Source: Christensenellaceae bacterium
Lineage (GTDB): Bacteria > Bacillota > Clostridia > Christensenellales > Aristaeellaceae
Assembly: GCA_020025205.1 (NCBI GenBank)
Contig: JAHHSO010000019.1
Coordinates: 1 to 38,974 of the forward strand
Direction of reading: 5' to 3'
Length of the DNA stretch: 38,974 nt
The notes below the pieces were generated by a model. The model saw only the letters and a list, made by a program, of their open reading frames with translations, did no database searches and was not told the DNA's origin. The translations under genes and the position numbers were made by a program. Shown one piece after another: positions 8,245 to 16,696 of the stretch. Numbering within the stretch: the first letter of the stretch is position 1; every line of letters begins with the position of its first letter.

Positions 8245-9843
8245 ATGAAAAAATTGTTGTCACTTCTTTTGACCACAATCCTGATGATGAGCATGAGCGC
8301 CTTTGCGCTTGCTGAAGCTAAAATTACATTCCAGATGGGCACCGAACCGGAGTGCATGGATCCTACCATTAACGACTATTCAACCGGTTCCTATGCGCTG
8401 CAGAATTTATTCCGCGGTCTGTACAAGTTTGCGCCGGATGGAAGCGTTGTGCCTGCCATGGCAGAAAGCTACGAGGTGTCGGAAGACGGCCGCACGTATA
8501 CTTTCAAATTGAAAGAGGGCCTCAAGTGGTCGGATGGAACGCCGCTGACAGCTAAGGATTTTGAGTACAGCTGGAAGCGCGTATTGGATCCCGAAGTAGG
8601 CAGCGAGACGGCATACAGCCTGTACGGCGTCATCGAAAACGGCTATGAGTGCTTTGTTGACAAGACGGTTGCCGTTGAAGATCTGCCGATCAAGGCGCTT
8701 GACGACACTACACTTGAGGTGAGACTTGCTGCTCCCGCCAGCTACTTTATCACCCTGATGGCCTCCACCTCGTTCATGCCGGTAAAGAAAGAGGTTGTTC
8801 AGGCCGATCCTGATTGGGCCTACAAGCCGGAGTCTTATGTCTGCAACGGCCCGTTCATGATTAAGGAAATGCGCAAAGACGAGAGCTATACGCTGGTCAA
8901 GAATCCCAACTACTACAATGCAGACGAAGTGCAGATTGATACGATTCAGTACGTGTTCCTCAATGCGCCTGAGACGGTCAAGATGGCTTTTGATAACGGC
9001 GAAGTCGATGTCGCAACGTCTGTGAACACGGACGCAATGCAGGCCTATGAGGGCACGGATAAGCTGATGGCCTCCAACCGCATTGGCTATCGTTATTATG
9101 AATTCAACTGTTCTAAGAAGCCGTTTGATGACCCGCGCGTTCGCCGCGCACTGACATTGGCGATCAATCGTCAAATCATTGTGGAAGGCGTCATGCAGGA
9201 TCCGAGCGTTGTACCGCTTCGCGGCTGGGTACCCTATGGCATCAAGGACGTTCTGCAGGAACAGCAGGATTGGCGTGATGTGAATGGTGATGTTTTTCAG
9301 GAAAACGTGGAAGAGGCGCAGGCGCTTATGGCTGAAGCCGGATATCCAAACGGCGAAGGCTTCCCGGAGTTCACCATCAAGTATACCCCCAGCGATGAGC
9401 TGAAGCTTGTTGCCAATGCGATGGCGCAAATGTGGAAGCAGTATCTGGGCATCAATTGCGTGGCGACTGCCGTTGAAGACGGTGTCTACTGGGCAGATGA
9501 AACGGGTACCCGTGCGTCCGGTGATTTTGATATCGCCTATATGGGCTATACGCTGGACTATCCGGAACCCAGCGCTGCATTCAACATTCTGGAAAGCGGC
9601 AAGGAAAAAACCCGCTGGGTGAATGATGAGTACAGCAAGATGGTTGCGAAGATGCGCGAGAGCATATCCGCAGAAGAGCGCGAGCAGCTTTATCTGGATG
9701 CAGAAGCGCTTGTGGCGCAGGAGTGTCCGGTTATTCCGATTTACAACTACTCGGCCAATACGCTCGTTTCTGACCGCGTCAAAGGATTCACCCGCAACAG
9801 CAGCGGTCATCCGAATTTTGAATATTGCTCGATTGCAGAATAA
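8245..9843 (+). CDS. oppA: Oligopeptide ABC transporter substrate-binding protein (SBP_bac_5)
   Basis: This 532-residue extracytoplasmic binding protein starts at an ATG with TTGGAGG upstream; a GTG-type start at 8230 would only prolong the N terminus. The signal peptide runs from MKKLLSLLL through an AFALA/EA cleavage site, with no lipobox cysteine. The mature part is SBP_bac_5: FQMGTEPECMDPTINDYSTG, the KLKEGLKWSDGTPLTAKDFE block, and RVRRALTLAINRQIIVEGVM. Length matches OppA/DppA. It hands peptides to the OppBCDF complex encoded divergently. The absence of a lipid-anchor cysteine is odd for a single-membrane Gram-positive, where such proteins are usually lipoproteins. Ligand specificity cannot be read. 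Confidence 0.92.
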   Translation: MKKLLSLLLTTILMMSMSAFALAEAKITFQMGTEPECMDPTINDYSTGSYALQNLFRGLYKFAPDGSVVPAMAESYEVSEDGRTYTFKLKEGLKWSDGTPLTAKDFEYSWKRVLDPEVGSETAYSLYGVIENGYECFVDKTVAVEDLPIKALDDTTLEVRLAAPASYFITLMASTSFMPVKKEVVQADPDWAYKPESYVCNGPFMIKEMRKDESYTLVKNPNYYNADEVQIDTIQYVFLNAPETVKMAFDNGEVDVATSVNTDAMQAYEGTDKLMASNRIGYRYYEFNCSKKPFDDPRVRRALTLAINRQIIVEGVMQDPSVVPLRGWVPYGIKDVLQEQQDWRDVNGDVFQENVEEAQALMAEAGYPNGEGFPEFTIKYTPSDELKLVANAMAQMWKQYLGINCVATAVEDGVYWADETGTRASGDFDIAYMGYTLDYPEPSAAFNILESGKEKTRWVNDEYSKMVAKMRESISAEEREQLYLDAEALVAQECPVIPIYNYSANTLVSDRVKGFTRNSSGHPNFEYCSIAE

Positions 9844-9921
9844 TCCATTTTGAAGGAAGCTGCGATCAGGCAGAAAGAATTAAATAGAGCAGAGCTGATA
9901 AAGAGACTTTTTGCGAATCAT

Positions 9922-10129
9922 AACGTTTTCTTTCCGGATGTTTTTTACTCAATCAATGAAAGAAACGTTTGACTCGGAACATCTCCTGCTTCCGCTCACT
10001 TTCAAAGAGCACACGGCTGCCGTCAGGCAGCATCACCTTCAGATTTGACGGTGGTGAATAAGTGTGCTCTTCATTTTTGTGTATACCATCAAGACAGTCT
10101 TTTTACATTGAAAGAAACTTGCTGTCTTG
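9922..10129 (+). other. Gene-free region with nested inverted repeats, possible structured RNA
   Basis: No credible gene lies between the oppA stop (9843) and pfk (10586). The stretch holds AACGTTTTCTTTC paired with GAAAGAAACGTT (9922-9934/9958-9969, one bulge). AAGAGCACAC pairs with GTGTGCTCTT (10005-10014/10062-10071), enclosing GCTGCC/GGCAGC and TCACC/GGTGA arms. CAAGACAG pairs with CTGTCTTG (10090-10097/10122-10129). The second set can fold as a three-way junction followed by CATTTTTG. A minus-strand frame ending at 9953 (about 40 codons, LPDGSRVLFESERKQEMF) overlaps it but has no start codon; it could be a decayed gene end. Confidence 0.35.
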
Positions 10130-10246
10130 CAAATATATGAGGCAGAGGGATTTGTTAAGCTGCGGATCAGGCTCGATCATCGTCTTTTGACTGTGCATGG
10201 ATTGCCGCAAATGATCTGTCTGTCATTGTGTATTTGATTATATCTA

Positions 10247-10296
10247 AGCTGTCACCAGTCTTTCGGCCTGGCGGCAGCTGTTTTTTGCTTTTTTTA
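10247..10296 (+). terminator. Strong Rho-independent terminator
   Basis: AGCTGTCACCAG pairs with CTGGCGGCAGCT (one mismatch, one wobble) and is followed by TTTTTTGCTTTTTTT. It lies 400 bases after the oppA stop, so it either ends a long 3' region or a separate small transcript. Confidence 0.75.
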
Positions 10297-10510
10297 TCGG
10301 CATGTCAGGAGAAAAGGATTCTCAAAAGTGCCGAAAAGATGAGAAAAAAGTTTGATGGAGAAAGTATATTTCTTAAAAATGATTGAAACATCACAGGTCG
10401 AAAGAAAAAACAGGATAAAGCAGAAAAAAGCATGCGATTGAAAATATTTTATATGGCATATAACAATGCAAAAATCAGTGCAAAACATACAGAATCATGG
10501 GCAGATTATA

Positions 10511-10538
10511 TTGAAAAAGAAATGGAGTGTGATATAAT
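10511..10538 (+). promoter_or_regulatory. Promoter of the phosphofructokinase gene
   Basis: TTGAAA (10511-10516) and TATAAT (10533-10538) lie 16 bases apart, 48 bases upstream of the start codon. Confidence 0.65.
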
Positions 10539-10585
10539 AAAACAAAACCGAATTCTTTTTTTCGGATAAATTGGAGGAAGGAACT

Positions 10586-11809
10586 ATGGGAAGCAATGCA
10601 ATCGTTGGCCAGAGCGGCGGCCCAACAGCGGTTATCAATGCAAGCCTTGCAGGCGTTTTTGAAGCCTGCAAGATGCGTGGTGCAAAGCATGTTTATGGAA
10701 TGCTGCACGGTGTGGAGGGGCTTCTGGACAGAAAATACATTGATCTGAATAACAAATTGGGTTCGTCTCTGGAAATTGAGCTGCTCAAGCGTACACCTTC
10801 TTCCTATTTGGGAAGCTGCCGGTACAAGCTTCCGCACTATATGAAGGATGAAGCTGTTTATGAAAAACTGTTTGCCATTCTGAAAGAGCTGGATATAGGC
10901 TATTTCTTCTATATCGGAGGCAACGACAGCATGGATACCATCCTGAAACTGGCAGATTACGGACGCCAGATTGGCAGTGATATCCGCTTTATGGGCGTGC
11001 CCAAAACGATTGACAATGATCTCATGGTGACGGATCATACGCCGGGGTATGGATCGGCGGCCAAGTATATCGGTTCTGTGATGAAGGAAATCATCCGCGA
11101 TGCTACGGTATATGGGACCAAGTATGTGACGATTGTGGAAATCATGGGGCGCAATGCAGGCTGGCTGACGGCGGCTGCGGCATTGGCCAAGGGGGAAGAT
11201 TGCGAAGGGGTGGACATGATCTGCGTGCCGGAGATTCCCTTTGATGTCGATCAGTTCATTGGCCGTGTTGAAACCATGCAGAAAGAGAATGCTTCTGTGG
11301 TTATTGCGGTCAGCGAAGGCGTGAAGCTGGCAGATGGGCGGTATGTTTGCGAGCTGGCAGACGATGTGCATGCTGTTGATGCTTTTGGACACAAGGCGCT
11401 GACCGGCACGGCGCGCTATCTGGCCAACCAGATTGCCCGTTCGCTGGATACGAAGACGCGCGCGATTGAGCTGTCCACGCTCCAGCGCTGCGCCTCTCAT
11501 ATTGGAAGCAGAACGGATATTACCGAAGCGTATCAGGTTGGCGGTGCAGCGGCGAAGGCGGCGTTTGAAGGGCGCTCGGGAGAAATGGTCGCGCTTAAAC
11601 GTATTTCTAACGATCCGTACCAGTGTACAACGGAACTGCATGATGTACATCGCGTTGCCAATCTGGAAAAGAAAGTGCCGCTCAGCTGGATCAGCAAAGA
11701 TCAGACAGGCATGACATCAGAATTTCTGACATATGCACGACCGCTGATTCAGGCAGAGATTACGCCGGTTTATATTGACGGGCTGCCGCGCCACATTTAC
11801 ACAAAATAA
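10586..11809 (+). CDS. pfp: 6-phosphofructokinase, pyrophosphate-dependent type
   Basis: This cytoplasmic glycolytic enzyme of 407 residues converts fructose 6-phosphate to the 1,6-bisphosphate. The start ATG follows TTGGAGGAAGGAACT. N-terminal GQSGGPTAVINAS is the phosphoryl-donor loop. GGNDSMDTILK replaces the GGDGS of ATP enzymes, putting aspartate where ATP-PFK has glycine. PKTIDNDL has lysine where ATP-PFK has PGTIDND. These two changes are the known signature of pyrophosphate use, which also makes the step reversible. MGRNAGWLTAAAAL and the later GGAAAKAAFEG segment are conserved. Length exceeds the 320 residues of bacterial ATP-PFK, as expected for this clade. It is monocistronic, with a promoter at 10511-10538 and a terminator after 11964. 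Confidence 0.92.
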   Translation: MGSNAIVGQSGGPTAVINASLAGVFEACKMRGAKHVYGMLHGVEGLLDRKYIDLNNKLGSSLEIELLKRTPSSYLGSCRYKLPHYMKDEAVYEKLFAILKELDIGYFFYIGGNDSMDTILKLADYGRQIGSDIRFMGVPKTIDNDLMVTDHTPGYGSAAKYIGSVMKEIIRDATVYGTKYVTIVEIMGRNAGWLTAAAALAKGEDCEGVDMICVPEIPFDVDQFIGRVETMQKENASVVIAVSEGVKLADGRYVCELADDVHAVDAFGHKALTGTARYLANQIARSLDTKTRAIELSTLQRCASHIGSRTDITEAYQVGGAAAKAAFEGRSGEMVALKRISNDPYQCTTELHDVHRVANLEKKVPLSWISKDQTGMTSEFLTYARPLIQAEITPVYIDGLPRHIYTK

Positions 11810-11963
11810 GACGATGACACAGTGCAGAAACAATTTGGACAGCAGAAAATGTGAACAAAAAACGTTGTCTGCTGCGGGGAATGACATTGAGTTTGACATC
11901 ATGGAAAATGGATAAAGAATAGCGCAAGTGTTTGTTCTGAATGGAATGAAAAATGGAATGAAA

Positions 11964-12006
11964 AAGAACCAGTTCGAGATTGGATGCTCGTTCTGGTTCT
12001 TGGTTT
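11964..12006 (+). terminator. Hairpin terminator downstream of pfp
   Basis: AAGAACCAG (11964-11972) pairs with CTGGTTCTT (11993-12001), extended inward by CGAG/CTCG, then TGGTTT. It separates pfp from the convergent YcxB-like gene. Confidence 0.55.
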
Positions 12007-12085
12007 ATGCTGCTGATTGTTTTCATCCGATGCTCTTGCCGCTGCGGACATCCTTGACAAGCGGAAAGTTTTTTAAGCGGCTTTT

Positions 12086-12616
12086 TTATAATTTGCTGTG
12101 CACTTTGTCGGGAGCCATGTGTGAGGAAATGAGCTTCCACAGTTCTTCATCGGTGCAGTCGGATTGACCACTGGGCAAAATGAATGCGTGATGGGGGGCG
12201 GCGTAGAGGTAAATGGCATCCTTCACGCGCCATGCGGCGAAGAGTTTTTTCCATTTGAGGTCGAGGCTGCGCTCCTTCTTCATGTCATTATGCACAACGA
12301 TGTGCTGCTCATCCAGCTCAACGGTGTAGACTGGGCGGCCTTTTTTCAGGCCGAAGCGCTTGGACTGATCGTGCATCTGGAGGAAGAATTGAAGAAAATA
12401 AGCAGCGGGCAGACCAAGGCCGACAATAAGCAGGACGGTGCCAAGAAGTGCAGACTGTTCTCTGTGAATGAAAAAAAAGCACAGAGCAGAGAAGAAGAGG
12501 AAGATCAGAGAAAAGACGCAGGGAGAAACCCATTTCTTTTTCAGGAAAAATGTGTCAAAAAGCGTGAAGCGGCGGAATGACTTGGCATTGAGCTGAACGT
12601 GGACGGTGTAGTGCAT
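12086..12616 (-). CDS. YcxB-like two-helix membrane protein
   Basis: A 176-residue protein with a basic N-terminal stretch (VHVQLNAKSFRRFTLFD) and two adjacent hydrophobic helices at about residues 31-51 and 57-80. Next comes a soluble tail of about 95 residues. The tail (YTVELDEQHIVVHNDMKKER ... KWKKLFAAWRVKDAIYLYA ... AFILPSGQSDCTDEELWKLI) matches the layout of the YcxB-like C-terminal domain family: a pleckstrin-like sheet ending in a serine/threonine plus D-E-E-W helix. No function is assigned to the family. The start has GGAGG seven bases upstream. It stands alone, convergent with pfp and divergent from the TRAP operon. Confidence 0.75.
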   Translation of the reverse strand: MHYTVHVQLNAKSFRRFTLFDTFFLKKKWVSPCVFSLIFLFFSALCFFFIHREQSALLGTVLLIVGLGLPAAYFLQFFLQMHDQSKRFGLKKGRPVYTVELDEQHIVVHNDMKKERSLDLKWKKLFAAWRVKDAIYLYAAPHHAFILPSGQSDCTDEELWKLISSHMAPDKVHSKL

Positions 12617-12771
12617 GGGAGCGCCTCCTTATTTCGATACAATCAAAGATTATCTATATTTTCGCATGATATACAAGCAAAATCAAGGGGAAATTGATAT
12701 GAAAAAGGGAAAGACAATTGGATAGAACAGCTATATACGAAGAAAAATAAAAAGTTTGTTTCTAAAAACTA

Positions 12772-12801
12772 TGGACAAATGTGTGAAAATTGTGTTAGAA
12801 T
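12772..12801 (+). promoter_or_regulatory. Promoter of the TRAP transporter operon
   Basis: TGGACA (12772-12777) and TAGAAT (12796-12801) lie 18 bases apart, about 74 bases ahead of the DctP start. Confidence 0.5.
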
Positions 12802-12874
12802 AACTGTGACCTTGAAAAGGCGGAATTGTGCGTTCGTGCGCAATCCGCAATACAAAAAACAGGAGGACATCATT

Positions 12875-13858
12875 ATGAAAAAACTTGTGACGCTTGCCTC
12901 TGCGCTGGCGCTGGCCGTCTGCGCTACCGCTGCCATGGCTGAGCCGGTGACCCTGAGGTATGCCGAGGTCAACCCGATCGATACCATCGTTGGCAAGACC
13001 GACATGGCCTTCAAGGAGAAGGTTGAAGAGCTGTCCGGCGGCGAAATCACCATCGACCTGCAGGCTTCCGGCGTTCTGGGTTCTGAGTCCCAGATTCTGG
13101 ACGGCATCCTGACCGGCGGCGATACCGTTGATATGGCTCGTATTTCTGCTTTCGCACTGACCACCTACGGCTGTGAGAAGGCTTCCCTGCTCACCATCCC
13201 GTACACCTTCGAGTCCCGTGAGCATTTCTGGAAGTTCGCCAACAGCGACCTGGCCAAGGAGTTCCTGGCTGAGCCGCAGGAGATGGGTCTCCCGCTGCGC
13301 GGCCTGTTCTACGGCGAGGAAGGCTTCCGTCACTTCTTCACCAACTACCCGGTTAACACCGTTGAAGATCTGAAGGGCAAGACCCTGCGCGTTTCTGAAG
13401 ACCCGGTCATGCGCGGCATGGTCGAAGGCCTGGGCGCTAACCCGACGATCGTTCCGTTCACCGAGCTTTACTCCGCCATGCAGACCGGTGTCTGCGACGG
13501 TGCTGAGCAGCCGATCGCCAACTACAAGTCCAATGCGTTCCCGGAGGTTGCGCCGTACATCATCCTGGACGGCCACACGCTGGGCGCTATCCAGGTTGTC
13601 ATCACCGACAAGGCTTGGAACAAGCTGAACGAGCAGCAGCAGGCTTGGGTTCTCGAAGCGGCGCAGTACGCTGCTGACTACAACGCTGAGCTTTCTGCCA
13701 GCGCTGAGGCCGAGGTACTTGAGCAGCTGAAGGCTGAAGGTGTTACCGTTGTTGAAGTCGAGGATAAGGCTGCTTGGGCCAATGCCTGCGAAAAGGTCAT
13801 CAAGGAGAACACCGAGAAGAATGCCGAACTCTATCAGCAGATCGTTGATATGAAGTAA
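12875..13858 (+). CDS. dctP: TRAP transporter substrate-binding protein, DctP family
   Basis: This 327-residue secreted binding protein of a sodium-driven TRAP importer starts at an ATG with AGGAGG eight bases upstream. The signal peptide ends at a TAAMA/EP site. The mature part has the DctP pattern: FKEKVEELSGGEITIDLQAS, the LKGKTLRVSEDPVMRGM strand bearing the arginine that usually binds a substrate carboxylate, and GVCDGAEQPIANYKSN. Expected ligands are organic acids such as C4-dicarboxylates or sugar acids. Codon choice is strikingly restricted (mostly GGC, CTG, AAG, ACC, GTT, CGC), much more than in neighbours, which suggests high expression. It leads the operon with dctQ and dctM. Confidence 0.93.
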   Translation: MKKLVTLASALALAVCATAAMAEPVTLRYAEVNPIDTIVGKTDMAFKEKVEELSGGEITIDLQASGVLGSESQILDGILTGGDTVDMARISAFALTTYGCEKASLLTIPYTFESREHFWKFANSDLAKEFLAEPQEMGLPLRGLFYGEEGFRHFFTNYPVNTVEDLKGKTLRVSEDPVMRGMVEGLGANPTIVPFTELYSAMQTGVCDGAEQPIANYKSNAFPEVAPYIILDGHTLGAIQVVITDKAWNKLNEQQQAWVLEAAQYAADYNAELSASAEAEVLEQLKAEGVTVVEVEDKAAWANACEKVIKENTEKNAELYQQIVDMK

Positions 13859-13960
13859 TTCCCGCGATCAAAGCGGAAAGGCAGGGGAGTGCGGGGAATC
13901 CTCGTACTCCCCTATAAGTTTATTTTGAGCATTTCGATTGAAAGGGTGGAGCTGAAGATC

Positions 13961-14494
13961 ATGCCTAGGATTTTCCAAACCATCGACAAATTGAAGCCCG
14001 TATACGACTGGACGTATAAAATCCTGATGTTCATTTGTAAGATCCTTCTGATTGTGGACATTTTGGTTACGACACTCGCCGTTTGCGGACGATATATTCC
14101 GTTTATTCCGAATCCGGCTTGGACGGAGCAGGTTGTTTTGACTTGTATGGTGTACATGGCAGTGCTTTCTGCCACGCTCGCTATTCGTAAAAACGCGCAT
14201 ATCCGCATGACTGCGCTGGACAAGTACATGAACAAGAACCTTTTAAAGGCACTTGATGTGCTGGCTGACATCGCAGTGATGGCGCTTGGCGTTATTCTGC
14301 TGATTCAGGGCATGAAGCTCTTTAATTCTCCTCTGGCAAAGTTCGGCAAGTACGAGTCCATGCCGTGGCTGAGCCGCAAATGGATGTACTTCCCGATTCC
14401 GCTCGCTGGTGCCTCCATGATTGTCTTTGAGCTGGAGCAGCTTTATACTCACATTAAGGCGTTCTTTGAGCACGATGTAAAGGAGGCGGCGTAA
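13961..14494 (+). CDS. dctQ: TRAP transporter small permease, DctQ family
   Basis: This 177-residue small membrane subunit follows dctP after about 100 bases. I take MPRIFQTIDK at 13961 as start because GGTGGAG lies nine bases upstream; the longer frame from 13889 adds a stretch without a ribosome binding site. About four membrane segments are visible (LMFICKILLIVDILVTTLAV, WTEQVVLTCMVYMAVLSATL, a segment near ALDVLADIAVMALGVILLI, and FPIPLAGASMIVFELEQLY). The WTEQV...ATLAIRKNAHIRM segment is diagnostic of DctQ. It acts as membrane partner of DctM and docks the binding protein. Its stop overlaps the dctM start (TAATG). Confidence 0.9.
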   Translation: MPRIFQTIDKLKPVYDWTYKILMFICKILLIVDILVTTLAVCGRYIPFIPNPAWTEQVVLTCMVYMAVLSATLAIRKNAHIRMTALDKYMNKNLLKALDVLADIAVMALGVILLIQGMKLFNSPLAKFGKYESMPWLSRKWMYFPIPLAGASMIVFELEQLYTHIKAFFEHDVKEAA

Positions 14495-15813
14495 TGAATC
14501 CTGAGGTCTTTTCCGCTGCGATTCTGTTGGGCAGCTTTCTTGTCATGATTTTCCTGCGCTTTCCGATTGCTTATGCTGTCGGTCTGTCCACGGTTTTCTG
14601 CCTGCTCTCTCAGGGACAGGCGCTGGTCACGCTGCCGCAGCAGATGGTTAAGGGCGTTTGGTCCTTCAGCCTGATGGCAGTTCCGTTCTTTATTACAATG
14701 GGCGTTTTGATGGGCACGGGCGGCATCAGCGATAAGCTGATTGCGCTGGCCAATGCGCTTGTTGGCTGGATGCGCGGTGGCTTGGCGATGGTTAACATCG
14801 TTGCATCTTACTTCTTCGGCGGAATTTCTGGTTCCGCAGCTGCGGATACTGCATCCCTTGGTTCCATCCTCATCCCGATGATGGTGGACGAAGGATATGA
14901 TGACGATTTTTCTATTGCGGTTACCATCACTTCCTCTTGCGAGGGACTGCTTGTGCCGCCGAGCCATAACATGGTCATCTACGCGACGACTGCGGGCGGC
15001 ATTTCCGTTGGCAGCCTGTTCCTGGCAGGATATCTGCCGGGCGCTCTGCTTGCGCTGTGCCTCATGATTGGCTCTTACATCATTGCTGTGAAGCGCAACT
15101 ATCCGAAGGGAATGCCCTTCAGCGTGAAGAACTTCTTGAAGCAGCTGCGTGTTTCCGGCTGGGCGCTGGCGGCGGTTGTCATCGTCGTCTTCGGCGTCGT
15201 GGGCGGCGTGTTCACGGCAACGGAATCTGCGGCTATTGCGGTTCTGTACTCCCTGTTCGTATCCGTGTTTATTTACAAGGGTCTCGACTGGAAGGGCGTT
15301 TGGAAGACGCTGGAAGGCTGCATTGATACGCTGGCCATCGTTTTGATCCTGATCTCTACGTCTTCTGCGTTTGGCTACTGCCTGACAACGCTGCATGTAC
15401 CGGAGATGGCGGCGAATCTGATTTCCAGCATCAGCAACAACCCGATTGTGATTGCGCTGCTGCTGAACCTGATTCTGCTGATTCTGGGCATGATCATGGA
15501 CATGGCGCCGATCATCCTGATTGCTACGCCGATCCTGCTGCCGGTGGCAACGTCCATCGGCTTGGATCCGATTCAGTTTGGCATCATGGTTGTTTTGAAC
15601 TGCGGCATCGGTCTGCTGACGCCGCCTGTCGGTTCCGTTCTGTTCATCGGCTGTGCCGTTGGCAAACGCCCGATGGAGAAGGTTGTCAAGGAAACGCTTC
15701 CGTTCTATCTGTGCATGATCGTGGCGCTGCTTTTGATCACCTTCATCCCGGATATCTCTCTGTTCATCCCGAAGCTGTGCGGATATGTGCCGACTGCGGC
15801 GGGCATCCTGTAA
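14494..15813 (+). CDS. dctM: TRAP transporter large permease, DctM family
   Basis: The 439-residue protein has roughly a dozen hydrophobic segments. DctM features include RFPIAYAVGLST near the N terminus, the SGSAAADTASLGSILIPMM loop, and the C-terminal GLLTPPVGSVLFIGCAVGK motif typical of the sodium-coupled transport core. Its length is normal for the family. The start overlaps the dctQ stop by one base. It forms the ion-coupled substrate pathway, fed by DctP. A terminator follows directly at 15826, so the operon has three genes and no linked catabolic enzyme that would reveal the substrate. Confidence 0.93.
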   Translation: MNPEVFSAAILLGSFLVMIFLRFPIAYAVGLSTVFCLLSQGQALVTLPQQMVKGVWSFSLMAVPFFITMGVLMGTGGISDKLIALANALVGWMRGGLAMVNIVASYFFGGISGSAAADTASLGSILIPMMVDEGYDDDFSIAVTITSSCEGLLVPPSHNMVIYATTAGGISVGSLFLAGYLPGALLALCLMIGSYIIAVKRNYPKGMPFSVKNFLKQLRVSGWALAAVVIVVFGVVGGVFTATESAAIAVLYSLFVSVFIYKGLDWKGVWKTLEGCIDTLAIVLILISTSSAFGYCLTTLHVPEMAANLISSISNNPIVIALLLNLILLILGMIMDMAPIILIATPILLPVATSIGLDPIQFGIMVVLNCGIGLLTPPVGSVLFIGCAVGKRPMEKVVKETLPFYLCMIVALLLITFIPDISLFIPKLCGYVPTAAGIL

Positions 15814-15825
15814 AAAACAAAAATC

Positions 15826-15860
15826 AAAAGGCTTTCGAGAAATCGAGAGCCTTTTCATTT
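15826..15860 (+). terminator. Rho-independent terminator of the TRAP operon
   Basis: AAAAGGCTTTCGA pairs with TCGAGAGCCTTTT (one wobble) around a short loop, ending in TTTTCATTT. The A/T-flanked stem could also stop the convergent reductase gene. Confidence 0.75.
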
Positions 15861-15941
15861 GCCGAAAATAGCATCAATGTAGATTTTTTGAAAAGAAATG
15901 AAATAATTTTGGCTTTTCACTCGTCTATTATGTAAAGCGGG

Positions 15942-16568
15942 TCAACGAATAAAGTCGGTGCGAAGCTTTGGCTGTTCCTGTTCAGGAGGGAAAAGACCGG
16001 CGCCTTTAGCCAGAGCAAAGCTCTTGATCATGTAAGCCATGTAGCGGCCGAGCATCCGCATGGTTTGCAAGCCTTCTTCATCTTTTTGCACTTCTTCAGG
16101 CGTAGAGCCGTGAACCATGGGCCAATACTGGCTGGGGGCAATGGGCATGCCGCTAATCATGAAATACTTTTGAAGTTGATCCAGCGTACTGGTTGTTCCG
16201 GCACGTCGTGCGCAGACAATGGCCGCGCCGACTTTGCCGCGAAGCTGGTTTTTGCCTGCATAGAACAGACGATCCAGAAAGGAAGTGATGCTGCCGCTGG
16301 CTGAGGCGTAATGGACGGGAGAACCGATGACAAGACCATCGCAGGCCATCATTTTTTCTAACACTTCATTGACGTGTCCGTCTGTAAAGATGCATTGTCC
16401 GCTGCGCGTACAGCCGCCGCAGCCGAGGCAGGCATGAAGAGGAGACGGCCCGAGGGACAAAATCTCAGTTTCAATTTTTTCAGCTTCAAGGGTTTGCGCC
16501 ACTTCGCTCAGGGCTGCATAGGTGCAGCCGCGTTCATGCGGACTGCCGTTGATCAAAAGGACTTTCAT
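15942..16568 (-). CDS. Flavodoxin-fold NAD(P)H-dependent oxidoreductase
   Basis: The 208-residue protein begins MKVLLINGSPHERGCTYAAL, the FMN phosphate-binding loop of the NADPH-dependent FMN reductase/flavodoxin family. ACLGCGGCTRSGQCIF follows (four cysteines in a CxxCxxCx(5)C-like spacing), as in iron-sulfur flavoproteins and multimeric reductases. GLVIGSPVHYASASGS is the second flavin contact. It probably reduces quinones, nitro compounds or another acceptor using FMN; an iron-sulfur cluster on the cysteines is possible but not shown. The start has AAGGAGG upstream. It is monocistronic, with a promoter at 16599-16627. Confidence 0.87.
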   Translation of the reverse strand: MKVLLINGSPHERGCTYAALSEVAQTLEAEKIETEILSLGPSPLHACLGCGGCTRSGQCIFTDGHVNEVLEKMMACDGLVIGSPVHYASASGSITSFLDRLFYAGKNQLRGKVGAAIVCARRAGTTSTLDQLQKYFMISGMPIAPSQYWPMVHGSTPEEVQKDEEGLQTMRMLGRYMAYMIKSFALAKGAGLFPPEQEQPKLRTDFIR

Positions 16569-16598
16569 GATTTCCTCCTTGTGTCAGTTTCTTCCTAT

Positions 16599-16627
16599 AT
16601 TATATTCGGATTTCGCGCCTGCGTGAA
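16599..16627 (-). promoter_or_regulatory. Promoter of the flavodoxin-fold reductase
   Basis: On the minus strand TTCACG (16627-16622) and TATAAT (16604-16599) are separated by 17 bases. The -35 box is weak. Confidence 0.5.
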
Positions 16628-16667
16628 AGGAAAAATGCTAACTTTTTGCCGAATTCATGAATATGGG

Positions 16668-16696
16668 TTGAAGGGCGGACACAAATCTTGTATAAT
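16668..16696 (+). promoter_or_regulatory. Promoter of the nucleotidyltransferase gene
   Basis: TTGAAG (16668-16673) and TATAAT (16691-16696) have a 17-base spacer, 41 bases before the start. It sits back to back with the reductase promoter, with about 40 bases between them. Confidence 0.65.

Noticed and set aside
9953..10090. A minus-strand peptide of about 40 codons reading LPDGSRVLFESERKQEMF
   Set aside because: No start codon or ribosome binding site, and a stop lies just upstream; kept only as an alternative explanation for the structured region.
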